The position numbers and the translations under genes are program-made. A model generated the notes under the pieces. That model was not told the DNA's origin. It saw only the letters and a list, made by a program, of their open reading frames with translations, and ran no database searches. A stretch of DNA of 64,000 nt. Source: CAVSRC01 sp963743015. GTDB lineage: Bacteria > Pseudomonadota > Alphaproteobacteria > Rhizobiales > Kaistiaceae. Where the stretch lies: assembly GCA_963743015.1 (NCBI GenBank), contig CAVUOD010000031.1, positions 310,001 through 374,000 of the forward strand. The letters are read 5' to 3'. This document shows, piece after piece, positions 21,961 to 31,511 of this stretch (positions are counted from its first letter, which is position 1; the number at the start of each line of letters is the position of its first letter).

Positions 21961-22147
21961 GGCGCGATGCTACGAATCCGCCGGCTGATGTCCAGAGGAG
22001 TGCTGCGGCGGGGCGGGAGGAGCTGATGCGCGCGCCGCGCCGACCCGGCCGGTTTGCCGCGCTTTTCGGTAACCTATTGTTAACCTTTATGAAATTCTCA
22101 GTTTTGCTTCAATTGTTGGTACATGACTTGGGTCGTATGCGATAGGG

Positions 22148-23626
22148 ATGGGGCGGCAGACCGACCAGGGCAGCGATGTGTCGTCGGAGATGCGGAGAAG
22201 CAGGTTGCGCATTTCGTTCGTCGATGTCGTCGGGCGAATACCGGAAAGCCGCCTGCGCGCCCTTCTCGCGCAACCGGCGGAAATCATCGATTCGATCCTC
22301 ACCGGCAGCGACGACCGCTCGGTGTCGCAGCGCATCGCGCTGATTGCCTTTGCCACGCGCATCGTCAGCGCGGCGATCGCCTATTTCAGCCAGGTGATCA
22401 TGGCCCGCTGGATGGCCGACTTCCAGTACGGCATCTTCGTCGTCGTCTGGGTCGGCTCGGTCATCATGGGCGGACTTGCCTGTCTCGGCATACAGGTCGC
22501 GGTGCTGCGCTTCGTGCCCGAATATCTCGGGCGGCGCGAACTGGAGCTGTTGCGCGGTGTCATCGTCGGCAGCCGCATTCAGGGCCTGGCCACCGCCACG
22601 CTGTTCGCGCTCGCCGGCCTCGCCGGGCTCTATGCCTTCGGCGACCATATCTCCGGCTATTACCTCGTACCGCTTTATCTCGGCGCCGTGACGCTGCCGA
22701 TGATCGCGCTCGGCGACATTCAGGAAGGGCTGGCGCGCTCCTTCAACTGGGCGAACCTGGCGCTGTGGCCGACCTATATCGTGCGGCCGCTGCTGATCAT
22801 CGTCTTCATGGGCGGCGCGCTGTGGTTCGGCGCGCCCACCAATGCGGCGACGGCGATGGCGGCGGTGGTCGCTGCCACCTACGTCACCACCATCGGCCAG
22901 TTCTTCAGGCTGCAAAGCGCGATCGGCAAGACCGTGCCGCGGGGCCCAAGAAGCTACCAGCCGCTGGTGTGGGTCACCGTGGCGCTGCCGATCTTCGTCG
23001 TCGAGGGCTTCTTCAACCTGCTCACCAATGTCGACATCCTCATCGTCGGCCGGCTGATGCAGCCCGAGAAGGTCGCGATCTACTTCGCCGCGGTGAAGAC
23101 GATGGCGCTGGTCCATTTCGTCTATTTCTCGGTCAGGGCGGGCAGCGCCCAGCGCTTCTCCCAGTATTACGCTGCAGGAGACGATGCCCGCCTGTCCGCC
23201 TTCGTGCGCGATACCCTGCACTGGACCTTCTGGCCGTCGCTGGCGATGGTCGCCGTGCTGATGATCGCCGGGCGTTGGCTGCTGGCGCTGTTTGGTCCGA
23301 GTTTCGTCGAGGGCTATCCGATCCTGTACATTCTGTCGGTCGGTCTGCTGCTGCGCGCCTCGATCGGGCCTGCCGAGACGCTGCTCATCATGGCAGGGCA
23401 GCAGGGCATCACGGCGGTCGTCTATGCGGTGACCTTCTTCCTCAACGTCTCGCTGAACTTCTTCCTGATCCCCTATTTCGGCATCAATGGCGCAGCGATA
23501 GCGACAGCGATTGCGCTCAGCGCCGAGACGCTGGTGCTGTGGGTTCTTGTGCTCGGCCGCCTGTCGATCAATTGCTCGATCCTGATGGTGCGCAAGACGC
23601 CGCCAGGCGCCCTCGGGGTGCACTGA
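22148..23626 (+). CDS. Polysaccharide flippase (Wzx/MATE-like)
   Basis: The protein has 492 residues with about 12-14 predicted helices and the two-half layout of Wzx/polysaccharide-biosynthesis flippases. The N-terminal cytosolic stretch of about 65 residues is charged and unusually long. AAVKTMALVHFVYFSVRAGSAQR and NFFLIPYFGINGAAIATAIAL are typical late-helix motifs. It probably exports a lipid-linked saccharide. The following GNAT-like gene starts two bases after its stop codon, suggesting a polysaccharide export or modification pair. Confidence 0.8.
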   Translation: MGRQTDQGSDVSSEMRRSRLRISFVDVVGRIPESRLRALLAQPAEIIDSILTGSDDRSVSQRIALIAFATRIVSAAIAYFSQVIMARWMADFQYGIFVVVWVGSVIMGGLACLGIQVAVLRFVPEYLGRRELELLRGVIVGSRIQGLATATLFALAGLAGLYAFGDHISGYYLVPLYLGAVTLPMIALGDIQEGLARSFNWANLALWPTYIVRPLLIIVFMGGALWFGAPTNAATAMAAVVAATYVTTIGQFFRLQSAIGKTVPRGPRSYQPLVWVTVALPIFVVEGFFNLLTNVDILIVGRLMQPEKVAIYFAAVKTMALVHFVYFSVRAGSAQRFSQYYAAGDDARLSAFVRDTLHWTFWPSLAMVAVLMIAGRWLLALFGPSFVEGYPILYILSVGLLLRASIGPAETLLIMAGQQGITAVVYAVTFFLNVSLNFFLIPYFGINGAAIATAIALSAETLVLWVLVLGRLSINCSILMVRKTPPGALGVH

Positions 23627-23628
23627 CG

Positions 23629-24789
23629 ATGGCCGCGACCGGTCTTGCCCGTAGCGGGGCGGCGGCGCGCGCCGGCGGTGATGCGCGCTTCGGCATCGTG
23701 GCGGCGGACGATCTTGAATCGATTGCCGCGGAGTGGGCGGCGCTCGCTGCGGGACCCGGCAGCGGCAACCTGTTCTTCCATCCGGAATTCGCGATTCCGG
23801 CGATCACCCATCTCGGCCACGGCGCCGTTGCGGCGGCGCTGGTCCGCGCCGCTTCCGGCGCCCCTGCCGGTCTGGTGCCGTTCACGCGCACGCGCCTCGG
23901 GCGGATCGCCCCGGCCGTCCGCCTGTGGACCCACAAATATGCGCCCTTCGGCGAGCCTCTGGTGGATGCCAACGACGTTGACGGGACGTTGGCTTGCCTG
24001 GTTGACGGCCTGGTGCCGGACGATTCCGGGCTCAGCCTGATCCTGCCGGAAATGGCGGTGGAAGGTTCGATCGCCGAAGCGGTGCGCACCATTGCCTTCA
24101 GGAGCGGCCGGCCGCTTGCGTTCCTCGATGAACATCGCCGCGCCATGCTGGCGCGCAGCGCCACCGCCGGCGATCTGCGTTCCCGGCTTTCAAGCGGCCG
24201 GCGCAAGGAACTCGGCCGCCAGCTCCGCCGCCTGGGCGATGCCGGCCCGGTCACCTTCACCAGCGATATCGAGCCGGACCGCGTGCGCGCCCGCTTCGAG
24301 GAGTTCCTGGCGCTGGAGCAGGCGGGCTGGAAGGGACGACAGGGAACGGCGCTGGCCTCGTCGGCGGTCACCGCGGCGTTCTCGCGCGAGGCCCTGTTCA
24401 ACCTGGCCGACGCGGGCAAGGCGCGCATCGATTCCCTGCGCGCCGGTGCGCATCCGGTGGCCATCGTCATCAGCCTGATCGCCGGGGTCGCCGCCTACAC
24501 CTGGAAGATCGCCTACGACGAGGCCTATGCGCAGTTCTCGCCGGGGGTGCAGCTCATGCTGGAGGCGCCGGCGCAGCTGTTCTCGGACCCGGCGGTGTCG
24601 ATCATCGATTCCTGTGCGACCGCCGATCACCCGATGATCGACCGGCTGTGGCCGGATCGGCGCGGCATCGCCACCTTCGTGCTGGGGCCGCCCGGCGGAG
24701 GCGCGCTGTTCTCGGTCGGTATGGCGGCGGCCCGCGCCGAACTGGCGGCCCGCGCCAATGTCCGCCAGCTGCGGGATCGTTTCGGCTGA
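23629..24789 (+). CDS. GNAT-fold acetyltransferase (BcsL/CelD-like)
   Basis: The protein has 386 residues with a two-lobed GNAT layout. GNLFFHPEFAIPAI lies near the N terminus, SGRRKELGRQLRRLGDAG in the middle is typical of BioF2-like/CelD acyltransferases, and AVAIVISLIAGVAAYTWKIAYDEAYAQFSPG near 285 fits the acyl-CoA-binding half. These proteins are implicated in acylation of exopolysaccharides. It starts directly after the flippase, so the two are almost certainly cotranscribed. The donor and acceptor are unknown. Confidence 0.75.
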   Translation: MAATGLARSGAAARAGGDARFGIVAADDLESIAAEWAALAAGPGSGNLFFHPEFAIPAITHLGHGAVAAALVRAASGAPAGLVPFTRTRLGRIAPAVRLWTHKYAPFGEPLVDANDVDGTLACLVDGLVPDDSGLSLILPEMAVEGSIAEAVRTIAFRSGRPLAFLDEHRRAMLARSATAGDLRSRLSSGRRKELGRQLRRLGDAGPVTFTSDIEPDRVRARFEEFLALEQAGWKGRQGTALASSAVTAAFSREALFNLADAGKARIDSLRAGAHPVAIVISLIAGVAAYTWKIAYDEAYAQFSPGVQLMLEAPAQLFSDPAVSIIDSCATADHPMIDRLWPDRRGIATFVLGPPGGGALFSVGMAAARAELAARANVRQLRDRFG

Positions 24790-24792
24790 GGC

Positions 24793-25374
24793 TCAGCGCC
24801 CGAAAATCATGAAGCCCGGTCCGGGCCCCGGCCCCGATCTCGGCCCGCCGGTGCGCGGGACGTAGCGCTCGCCCAGTTCCAGCGACCAGTAGGTGTGGTA
24901 GCGGCCGCCCGGCTGGATGGCGAGCGCGATGCCCATCAGTGAAACATCGGGCAGCAGCATGTTGGCATTGTGGCCCGGTGACTTGCGCCAGGCTTCGAAG
25001 ACCGCGGCCAGCGATTTCTGGCCGGCAGCGACGTTCTCGGCGGCCATGGAGGCCTGGAAGCCGCCGGCGGCGATGCGGTGGGAGAAGCTGCCTTCGCCGG
25101 GCAGCGTATGGCTCATGCGGTCCATGGCGGCCATGCGCTTGGCATGCTCGGCGGCGAGCCTCATCAGGGTGGGATCGAGCTTAAGCGGCTTGAGGCCGTG
25201 ATCGACGCGATATTGCGAGATCAGGCGAACCGCGGCCTCCGCGTCGACCGTACCCGCCTGCGCGGCTTCCGGACGCTCGAGCATGGTGCCCAGGGCGCCG
25301 GAGATGCCGCCGCCACAGGAGGCAAGGAAAACCGGCAACAGGGCCGACAGGATAACGATGGAAGCGCGACGCAT
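24793..25374 (-). CDS. CAP/SCP-domain lipoprotein
   Basis: The protein has 193 residues. The N terminus has a lipobox-like LASC at about residue 20. The CAP (cysteine-rich secretory, SCP) domain includes QYRVDHGLKPLKLDPTLMRLAAEHAKRMA, FSHRIAAGGF, a central AENVAAGQKS and a WRKSPGHNANML signature. A Gly/Pro-rich tail ends in GFMIFGR. The start at ATG 25374 was chosen because upstream in-frame sequence lacks a signal peptide. Its ligand is unknown. Confidence 0.85.
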   Translation of the reverse strand: MRRASIVILSALLPVFLASCGGGISGALGTMLERPEAAQAGTVDAEAAVRLISQYRVDHGLKPLKLDPTLMRLAAEHAKRMAAMDRMSHTLPGEGSFSHRIAAGGFQASMAAENVAAGQKSLAAVFEAWRKSPGHNANMLLPDVSLMGIALAIQPGGRYHTYWSLELGERYVPRTGGPRSGPGPGPGFMIFGR

Positions 25375-25489
25375 GGGCCGATCCGTCTCAACCGCGACTG
25401 CGGCGGTAATGCGACGGAATGGCTTCGGGGGCAAGCCTCGCGACGCAGCCCTCTTCCTTCCTGCCTGCGTCTGGGCTACTCCCACGGGC

Positions 25490-26074
25490 ATGACCCCGCT
25501 CGTCGCCAAGATCGTTTTCCTGCTCGGCATCGTCGCCTGGTATGTCATCCGCTACCCGGCCCAGCGGCGGGCGAAGAAGATGGGTGTCGCCCGCTCGGCC
25601 GGGGGCGCGCGCGACCGCACGCTGCTGGTGATCGCGGCGCTGGCGCAGTTCCTCATTCCAGGTGTTTATGCGCTGACCGGCTGGCCTTCCTTCGCGAATT
25701 ACGGTTTTTTTGCCGTCCAGGCTTGGGCCGGCGTGCTGGCGATCATTGCCTCGCTGGTGCTCTTCCGCGTTACCCACAAGCAACTTGGGCGCATGTGGTC
25801 GGTGACGCTGGAAATGCGCAAGGAGCACAAGCTCGTCACCGATGGGCTCTACGCTCATGTCCGCCATCCGATGTATTCGTCCTTTGCGCTGTTCGCCTTG
25901 GCGCAGTTTCTGCTTCTGCAGAACTGGATCGCCGGGCCAATCGGGCTTGTCGGTTTCGGCGTCCTCTTCTTCATGCGGGTGCCGCATGAGGAGAGCGTGA
26001 TGATCGAGACATTCGGCGACGCCTATCGCGACTACATGCGGCGCACGGCACGCATAATTCCGTGGATTTATTAG
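25490..26074 (+). CDS. Isoprenylcysteine carboxyl methyltransferase-like (ICMT/PEMT) membrane protein
   Basis: The protein has 194 residues with about five helices. The C-terminal catalytic part has LVTDGLYAHVRHPMYSSF and PHEESVMIETFGDAYRDYMRR, the conserved ICMT/NnrU-like motifs binding S-adenosylmethionine. Bacterial members methylate unknown lipids or small molecules. The start at 25490 is the first sensible ATG before the hydrophobic segment. It is divergent from the CAP-domain lipoprotein gene. Confidence 0.8.
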   Translation: MTPLVAKIVFLLGIVAWYVIRYPAQRRAKKMGVARSAGGARDRTLLVIAALAQFLIPGVYALTGWPSFANYGFFAVQAWAGVLAIIASLVLFRVTHKQLGRMWSVTLEMRKEHKLVTDGLYAHVRHPMYSSFALFALAQFLLLQNWIAGPIGLVGFGVLFFMRVPHEESVMIETFGDAYRDYMRRTARIIPWIY

Positions 26075-26167
26075 GATGTCCGGCGGGCTGTGGCACAACC
26101 GCACTTGCCCGATGCGTCTTGCCGGGTATCGTAGGGTGTAGGGGCACTTTCAACGAAGGGGTGGATC

Positions 26168-26827
26168 ATGTCGGGGGTCGGAGTAAGGGGCGCGGTCTGG
26201 GGTCGCGCTGTGGCGATCGCTGTGGTGCTCGGCCTGGCGGCGGTCGTGGCGCGGCCGGTCGAATCGCTGGCGGCGAGCAATGTCGAACTGGCAGTTGCCA
26301 AGGCCCAGCCGCGCGGCAGCGTCTATCTGTTTCTCGGGCTCTTCAACGTCTTCTCGACCGGCCTCGATACGCTGTCCGACGAGTTGAAGAAGAAAGGCGT
26401 GCCGAACACGGCCATGAATTACTCCGGCTGGCTGGGGCCGGCCGGGGAAATCGAGAAGCGCTGGGCGAAAGACCGGGGACGCACCCGGCCGATCGTGCTG
26501 GTCGGCCATTCCTTCGGCGCCGACGCGGCGATGGCCATGGCGGCCCATCTGGACAGGGACAACATCCCGGTCGACCTTGTCGTGATCTTTGATGCCACGG
26601 CGCACTGGCCGGTGCCGGCGAATGTGCGCCATCTGATCAACTTCTACGGGGCGACCGACGGCGTCGGAAAGAAGCTCTCGCCCGGCAAGGGCTTCCACGG
26701 CAAGCTCGAAAACATCAACATCGACAAGCTGAAAGAGGCCATCGGCCATCTCAACATCGAGAAGCAGCCGGCCTTCCACCAGCGCGTCATCCGCGAAGTG
26801 CTGCGGCTCTATGGCCGCAAGGCATAG
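26168..26827 (+). CDS. Exported lipase-like alpha/beta hydrolase of unknown substrate
   Basis: The protein has 219 residues with an N-terminal hydrophobic signal/anchor (residues 10-36). The nucleophile elbow is GHSFG (113-117, Ser115), preceded by RPIVLVGHSFGADAA and followed by VVIFDATAHWPVP. A late His is expected but not assignable with certainty. The region from about 40 to 100 is not similar to a recognised family. It is probably periplasmic. Confidence 0.55.
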   Translation: MSGVGVRGAVWGRAVAIAVVLGLAAVVARPVESLAASNVELAVAKAQPRGSVYLFLGLFNVFSTGLDTLSDELKKKGVPNTAMNYSGWLGPAGEIEKRWAKDRGRTRPIVLVGHSFGADAAMAMAAHLDRDNIPVDLVVIFDATAHWPVPANVRHLINFYGATDGVGKKLSPGKGFHGKLENINIDKLKEAIGHLNIEKQPAFHQRVIREVLRLYGRKA

Positions 26828-26857
26828 ATCCGCAACCTGATCGGCCGACGTCGCTGG

Positions 26858-27628
26858 CTAACTGCGTCCCGTCGCGCGGCTGAGCCGCGCGTCGGCCAGC
26901 GCGAAGAGCTGGTCGACGGCGATTGCGAGCAGGCCGACGACAACCGCGCCCTGAATGACATAGGCCGTGTTCGAGCCGGACAGTCCTTCGATGATCGGCG
27001 AGCCGAGGCTGAGCGCGCCGACGGTCGAGCCGATCGCCGCCGTGCCGATATTGATGATCACCGAGGTACGCACGCCGGCGAGGATCACCGGCGCGGCGAG
27101 GGGCAGTTCCACCCAGATGAGCGTCTGGGCGGGCGTGAAACCCATGCCTTCCGCTGCGCCGCGCGCGGCCGGCGACACGCCGCGCAGGCCGGCGATGGTA
27201 TTGTCGACCACCGGCAGGATGCCATAGGCGATGAGCGCGACGATGGTCGGCTCGGCGCCGTAGCCGACCAGCGGCACGGCGATGGCGAGCACGGCCGCAG
27301 GCGGAAAGGTCTGGCCGATAGCGGTGACGGTGTCGAGGATGCCGGCGAAATCGCGGCCGCTCTTGCGGGTGACGAAGATGCCGGCGGCGATGCCCGCAAT
27401 GACCACGGGAAGGGTGGCGGCAAACACCATGCCGATGTGCCACAGCGTCAGGGTGAGGAAGCTGGCGCGGGTGTAGATCGGGCGTTGCAGCGCCGGAAAC
27501 CAGGCATGGAACAACGGCTGCAGCGTCGGCATGCCGAAGACCAGCGCTACCAGCAGCAGCGTCGGCAGCAGCGCCAGCGTGATGCGGCCTGACCGGCCGG
27601 GGCTCGGCGAAGTGGGGGTCACGCTCAC
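26858..27628 (-). CDS. yehW: Osmoprotectant ABC transporter permease (YehW-like)
   Basis: The protein has 256 residues with six helices and the EAA-loop sequence EGMGFTPAQTLIWVELPLAAPVILAG, typical of betaine/choline ABC permeases. The start is a GTG overlapping the ATPase stop (GTGA). It is the last gene of a four-gene operon with the same order as E. coli yehZYXW. Confidence 0.85.
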   Translation of the reverse strand: MSVTPTSPSPGRSGRITLALLPTLLLVALVFGMPTLQPLFHAWFPALQRPIYTRASFLTLTLWHIGMVFAATLPVVIAGIAAGIFVTRKSGRDFAGILDTVTAIGQTFPPAAVLAIAVPLVGYGAEPTIVALIAYGILPVVDNTIAGLRGVSPAARGAAEGMGFTPAQTLIWVELPLAAPVILAGVRTSVIINIGTAAIGSTVGALSLGSPIIEGLSGSNTAYVIQGAVVVGLLAIAVDQLFALADARLSRATGRS

Positions 27629-28557
27629 GGTCGTTTCCTGAGCAGGTCGTCGAGACCGATGGTGCCCTGCGTTTCGCCGGCCTTGTCGATCACCGGCAGA
27701 ACGTTGTGGCCGGTGCCGAGCATGCGGGCGAGCGCCATGTCGAGGTGCTCGTCGCTGCCGATGGGCGGACCTTCGGCGTGTCTGTCGCGGGAGAGCCAGT
27801 CGCGCACGCGGCGGACCTTGAGCAGGCGGAGGCTCGCCGCCTCGCCGCCGACGAGCGCGCGGACGAAATCGTTGGCCGGGTTGGCGAGCAGGTCTTCCGG
27901 CGTGGCGTCCTGCACCACCTTGCCGTCGCCGAAGACGACGATGCGCTGGCCGAGACGCACCGCCTCGTCGATGTCGTGGGTGACCATGAGGATGGTCTTG
28001 CCGGTTGCCGCGTGGATGCGGATCATCTCGGTCTGCAGTGTGTCCCGGGTGACGGCGTCGAGGGCGCCGAAGGGCTCGTCCATCAACAGGATGTTGGGGT
28101 CGGCGGCGAGCGCCCGGGCAAGTCCGATGCGCTGCTGCTGGCCGCCGGAGAGCTGATGCGGACGCCGGTGGCGGAATGTCGCCGGGTCGAGCTCGACCAG
28201 GGTCATCAGTTCGTCGATACGCTCGTCGATGCGCTTCTTCGGCCAGCCGAGCAGACGTGGCACGGTGGCGATGTTGTCGCCGACGCTCCAGTGCGGAAAC
28301 AGGCCGATCGACTGGATGACATAGCCGAGGCGACGGCGCAGCGCGACCGGATCGAGGGTGGCGATGTCGTCATCGTCGATGCGGATCGCGCCGGAGTCGG
28401 GGGCGATCAGCCGGTTGACCAGTCTGAGCGCAGTCGATTTGCCGGCGCCCGACGGGCCGACGAGCATGCAGAATTCGTGGCTCGCAACGGTGAAGGAGAC
28501 CTCGTCGAGAGCGACGTGCCCGTGGAACGCCTTGGTGATTTTTCCAAATGAAATCAT
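27625..28557 (-). CDS. yehX: Osmoprotectant ABC transporter ATP-binding protein (YehX-like)
   Basis: The protein has 310 residues. The ATPase has Walker A VGPSGAGKST (near 35), signature LSGGQQQRIGLARA, and Walker B ILLMDEPFGALD. A C-terminal part of about 60 residues (DMALARMLGTGHNVLPVIDKAGETQGTIGLDDLL) resembles a single CBS motif, as in OpuCA-type ATPases where it senses ionic strength. ATGA overlap with the upstream permease indicates tight coupling. Confidence 0.88.
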   Translation of the reverse strand: MISFGKITKAFHGHVALDEVSFTVASHEFCMLVGPSGAGKSTALRLVNRLIAPDSGAIRIDDDDIATLDPVALRRRLGYVIQSIGLFPHWSVGDNIATVPRLLGWPKKRIDERIDELMTLVELDPATFRHRRPHQLSGGQQQRIGLARALAADPNILLMDEPFGALDAVTRDTLQTEMIRIHAATGKTILMVTHDIDEAVRLGQRIVVFGDGKVVQDATPEDLLANPANDFVRALVGGEAASLRLLKVRRVRDWLSRDRHAEGPPIGSDEHLDMALARMLGTGHNVLPVIDKAGETQGTIGLDDLLRKRP

Positions 28558-29714
28558 TGGTTTATGGCCCGGGTCGCGACGAGCGTGAGAAGGCGGAGAA
28601 GGATGTCGGCGGCGAGCGCCAGGAGGATGGCGGAAAGCGCGCCGAGAAGCACGAGGTCGGTCGCCGTCTGGCCTAGACCGATGAAGACGAAGCTGCCGAA
28701 GCCGCCGGCGCCGATGAGGGCGGCGACCACCGTCAGGCCGATGAGCTGCACGGTGACGATGCGCAGGCCGGCCAGCAGAACCGGCAGGGCGAGCGGGATC
28801 GACACCCAGAACATGATTTGCAGTGACGTCATGCCCATGCCGCGGGCGGTGTCGATGGCCGAAGGCGGCACGCTGTTCAGTCCGGCTTCGGTGTTGCGGG
28901 CGATCGGCAACAGTCCGTAGAGGGTGAGCGCGATCAGGGCCGGGGTGAAACCGATGCCGCGCACGCCGATGGAACGCAAAAACGGCAGCCAGTCGGAGAG
29001 CATGGTGAGCGGCCCGATCAACAGGCCGAAGAGAGCGATGGAGGGGACGGTCTGGATGAGGCTCAGCACCGAGAAGATGCGGCCCGAGCGCTGCGGCCGG
29101 CCATTTGCCAGAATGCCGAGTGGCACGCCGATGATGAGCGCCAGTGCCAGGGCGAAAAGTACCAGAACGATATGGCGGACAAGCGCCAGATTATATTCCT
29201 CGCGGCGGATCGACCATTCGTGCACCAGCGACAGGTCGTTGAACCAGCCACGCGCGGCGAAGGCGGCAAGCACTGCGACGACGCCGAAGCCGACAAGAAC
29301 GTGCAGCCAGATCGCCTTGCGAAAACGCCTGAGGCTCTCGGCGATCGCCAGAGCCGAGGCAACCAGCACGATCCAGAAGGCGCCGCCCAGCGATACCCGT
29401 GCCGCGCTGCTCGTCGCGGCGGCGATGATGTGGGTCGCGGCGGCGCCGGCGGCGATGAAATCGGAGAGAAACAGGAGGACGGCGCCGATGAGCGTGATCG
29501 TTTCGCCGAGCCAGCGCGACCGCCACAGGGCGCCAGCGACGAGCAGCACGAGACCGGCAGCGATCGCCAATTCCGTGAGCGGCACGTCGGCGTTCCACAG
29601 GGCGATCGCCTTCGGCGTGAGAATGCGGTTCGGCGAGAAGCCGACGAAGCCGAGGCCAAAAACGCCGGCCAATGCCACCGCCACAAGGAAAAAGGTGACC
29701 CGGCTAAAGGCCAC
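28554..29714 (-). CDS. yehY: Osmoprotectant ABC transporter permease (YehY-like)
   Basis: The protein has 386 residues, longer than usual permeases. An N-terminal extension with four extra helices precedes the permease core, which holds ALIIGVPLGILANG, LIQTVPSIALFG and ARGMGMTSLQIMFWVSIPLALPVLLAGLRI (EAA loop). The length and order match E. coli YehY. The start is a GTG with a weak ribosome site, so it may be slightly off. A hairpin precedes it in the gap after the binding-protein gene. Confidence 0.85.
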   Translation of the reverse strand: MAFSRVTFFLVAVALAGVFGLGFVGFSPNRILTPKAIALWNADVPLTELAIAAGLVLLVAGALWRSRWLGETITLIGAVLLFLSDFIAAGAAATHIIAAATSSAARVSLGGAFWIVLVASALAIAESLRRFRKAIWLHVLVGFGVVAVLAAFAARGWFNDLSLVHEWSIRREEYNLALVRHIVLVLFALALALIIGVPLGILANGRPQRSGRIFSVLSLIQTVPSIALFGLLIGPLTMLSDWLPFLRSIGVRGIGFTPALIALTLYGLLPIARNTEAGLNSVPPSAIDTARGMGMTSLQIMFWVSIPLALPVLLAGLRIVTVQLIGLTVVAALIGAGGFGSFVFIGLGQTATDLVLLGALSAILLALAADILLRLLTLVATRAINQ

Positions 29715-29747
29715 CTTTTCGGTTGCATCGTCGGCATTCGCTCCGTT

Positions 29748-29768
29748 GGCCAGGCCCGAAGCCTGGCC
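29748..29768 (-). terminator. Intercistronic hairpin between yehZ and yehY
   Basis: GGCCAGGC, a five-base CCGAA loop and GCCTGGCC form a perfect 8-bp stem. It lies between the stop of the binding-protein gene and the permease start. There is no T-run, so it is more likely an mRNA-stabilising or attenuating hairpin than a full terminator. Confidence 0.55.
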
Positions 29769-29782
29769 GCTGTCCGTCGCAG

Positions 29783-30700
29783 CTATTTGAGGAATCCCTT
29801 CTCTGTCAGATAGTCCTTGGCGACCTTCTTGGCGTCCTCGCCCTCGACGGCGATCTTGGCGTTGAGAGACTGCAGGGTCTCGAGCGTCAGCGTCTTGAAC
29901 ACCGGATCGAGCAGATCCTTGATCTGCGGATATTCCTTGAGCGTTGCAGCACGGATGGTGGGCGCCGGCTCATAGACGGCCTGCACGCCCTTGGTGTCGG
30001 TCATCACCACGAGGCCGAGCGCGGCGAGCTGGCCGTCGGTGCCGTAGGCCATGGCGGCGTTGACGCCGGAGGTCTGCTCGGCAGCCGCCTTTTCGGTGGC
30101 GGCGGTGTCGCCACCGGAGAAGACGAGAAGCTGATCGGCGGTCAGCTTGAAGCCGTAGGCTGCCTGGAAGCCGGGCAGCGCCGCCGGGCTCTCGACGAAT
30201 TCGGCTGAGCCGGCGAGCTTGACCTTGCCGCCGCCGGCAACCCACTTGCCGAAGTCGTCCATGGTCTTGAGGTTGTTCTTCTCGGCCACGTCCTTGCGCA
30301 CGGCGATCGCCCAGGTGTTGTTGGCCGGCGCTGGCTGCAGCCAGACGATGTCGTTGGCCTTGTCGAGCTCCTTGGCCTTCTCGTAGGCCTTGGCCGCGTT
30401 CTTCCACGCCGGGTCGTCGGGGACGTTGAAGAAGAAGCCGGCATTGCCCGTGTATTCCGGATAGATGTCGACCTCGCCGGAAAGCAGTGCGGTACGCACG
30501 ATCTTGGTCGGCCCGAGCTGAACCTTGTTTTCGGTCGGGATGCCGGCGTGGTCGAGCAGTTGCAGGATCATGTTGCCGAGCAGCCCGCCCTCGGTGTCGA
30601 TCTTCGAGGCGACGACGACGGTATTGCCGGCGGCGAGTGCAGGACCGGCGGCAAGGCTGAGACCAAGCGCGGCGGCGGCGATCTTCATTGCGAATTTCAT
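29783..30700 (-). CDS. osmF: Osmoprotectant-binding periplasmic protein (OsmF/YehZ-like)
   Basis: The protein has 305 residues with a signal peptide ending AAGPALAAGN. It is an OpuAC/ProX-type substrate-binding protein: VVASKIDTEGGLLGNMILQLLDHAG, GEVDIYPEYTGNAGFFF and LYDTKGVQAVYEPAPTIRAATLKEYPQIKDLL-like segments fit the fold. The start at 30700 has GGAGGA upstream. It heads the operon, probably the strongest-expressed member. Ligands of this subfamily are betaine-like or unknown compounds. Confidence 0.88.
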   Translation of the reverse strand: MKFAMKIAAAALGLSLAAGPALAAGNTVVVASKIDTEGGLLGNMILQLLDHAGIPTENKVQLGPTKIVRTALLSGEVDIYPEYTGNAGFFFNVPDDPAWKNAAKAYEKAKELDKANDIVWLQPAPANNTWAIAVRKDVAEKNNLKTMDDFGKWVAGGGKVKLAGSAEFVESPAALPGFQAAYGFKLTADQLLVFSGGDTAATEKAAAEQTSGVNAAMAYGTDGQLAALGLVVMTDTKGVQAVYEPAPTIRAATLKEYPQIKDLLDPVFKTLTLETLQSLNAKIAVEGEDAKKVAKDYLTEKGFLK

Positions 30701-31511
30701 GAGACTTGTCCTCCGTTGGCGGCGCGGCCGAAGCGGAAGGAAAGTCCGCATGGAGCCGCAGCAATCGTCAAATTCTTATCCGCGGGGAACCCGCCGATCT
30801 GGCCAGACCACAGCAAACGGGCATCGCCGAACTGCCGACGACCCGTGCCGAAAATAGGTTTGGCTGCGATGACGTCAAAAACACAAATGTGTTTGGGCAC
30901 GCCGTCGCGGCGCCGGTCCTCTGACTTCATCGCAGGCTGTTCCGATTCTCTTGAGGTTCGGATGTTGCTCTTGGATCCTCCGCTGCGTGGCCCTGGGGCG
31001 CATGAGGGGCGAATCCCGCTCGTGTGTCGCCCGTGCGGGGCCTGCGGGAAGCAATCTTCCGGGCTCCCTCCCGGCGTGAACGGCCGTCGAACGCAGCGAC
31101 AAGAACCGGGTCCCGAACAAGCGACGGCGCCTCCAGCATAGGCAACCGGCGTTCAATGTCAAAAACGGCGCACTTTCCGGCCATTTCCTACTGACAGTTT
31201 TGGGTAGCGGCCGCTCGGTGGTGGTGCGGCTTCAAGACCGCAGCGACGACTTAGGGGCCGACGCAGCGCCGGTTGGATCGTCGGCCAGGTATTGCCGCGC
31301 CTTCGGCAACCAAGCGGCTATGTCTGGCCGTACAGTGACCGGCTTCACTGCATTGCCGCAAATATCTGCAAAGTTTCGCGCCCGCATTAATCGATGCGGC
31401 ATCGTTGCCGTGTCAGCCTCGATGCGGGCGACGCGCAAGGTCGCACTCATTTTCATGGCCTGAATATCTGTTTTTGCTTTGTCCTGAACCCTTTGTCCCG
31501 GGAGGTTACAG
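30701..31511. other. Intergenic region, no gene supported
   Basis: About 810 bases without a convincing gene lie between the osmoprotectant operon and the Cys-rich protein gene. Short open frames exist on both strands but lack ribosome sites, coding bias or recognisable domains. The right end should hold the promoter of the Cys-rich protein gene, and the left end the promoter of the osmoprotectant operon. No repeat or RNA structure stands out. Confidence 0.6.

Noticed and set aside
22109..23623. A 504-codon minus-strand frame opposite the flippase
   Set aside because: Arg/Asp/His-rich shadow composition, no motifs, no ribosome site.
31232..31456. A 74-codon minus-strand frame before the Cys-rich gene
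   Set aside because: No ribosome site and no recognisable similarity.
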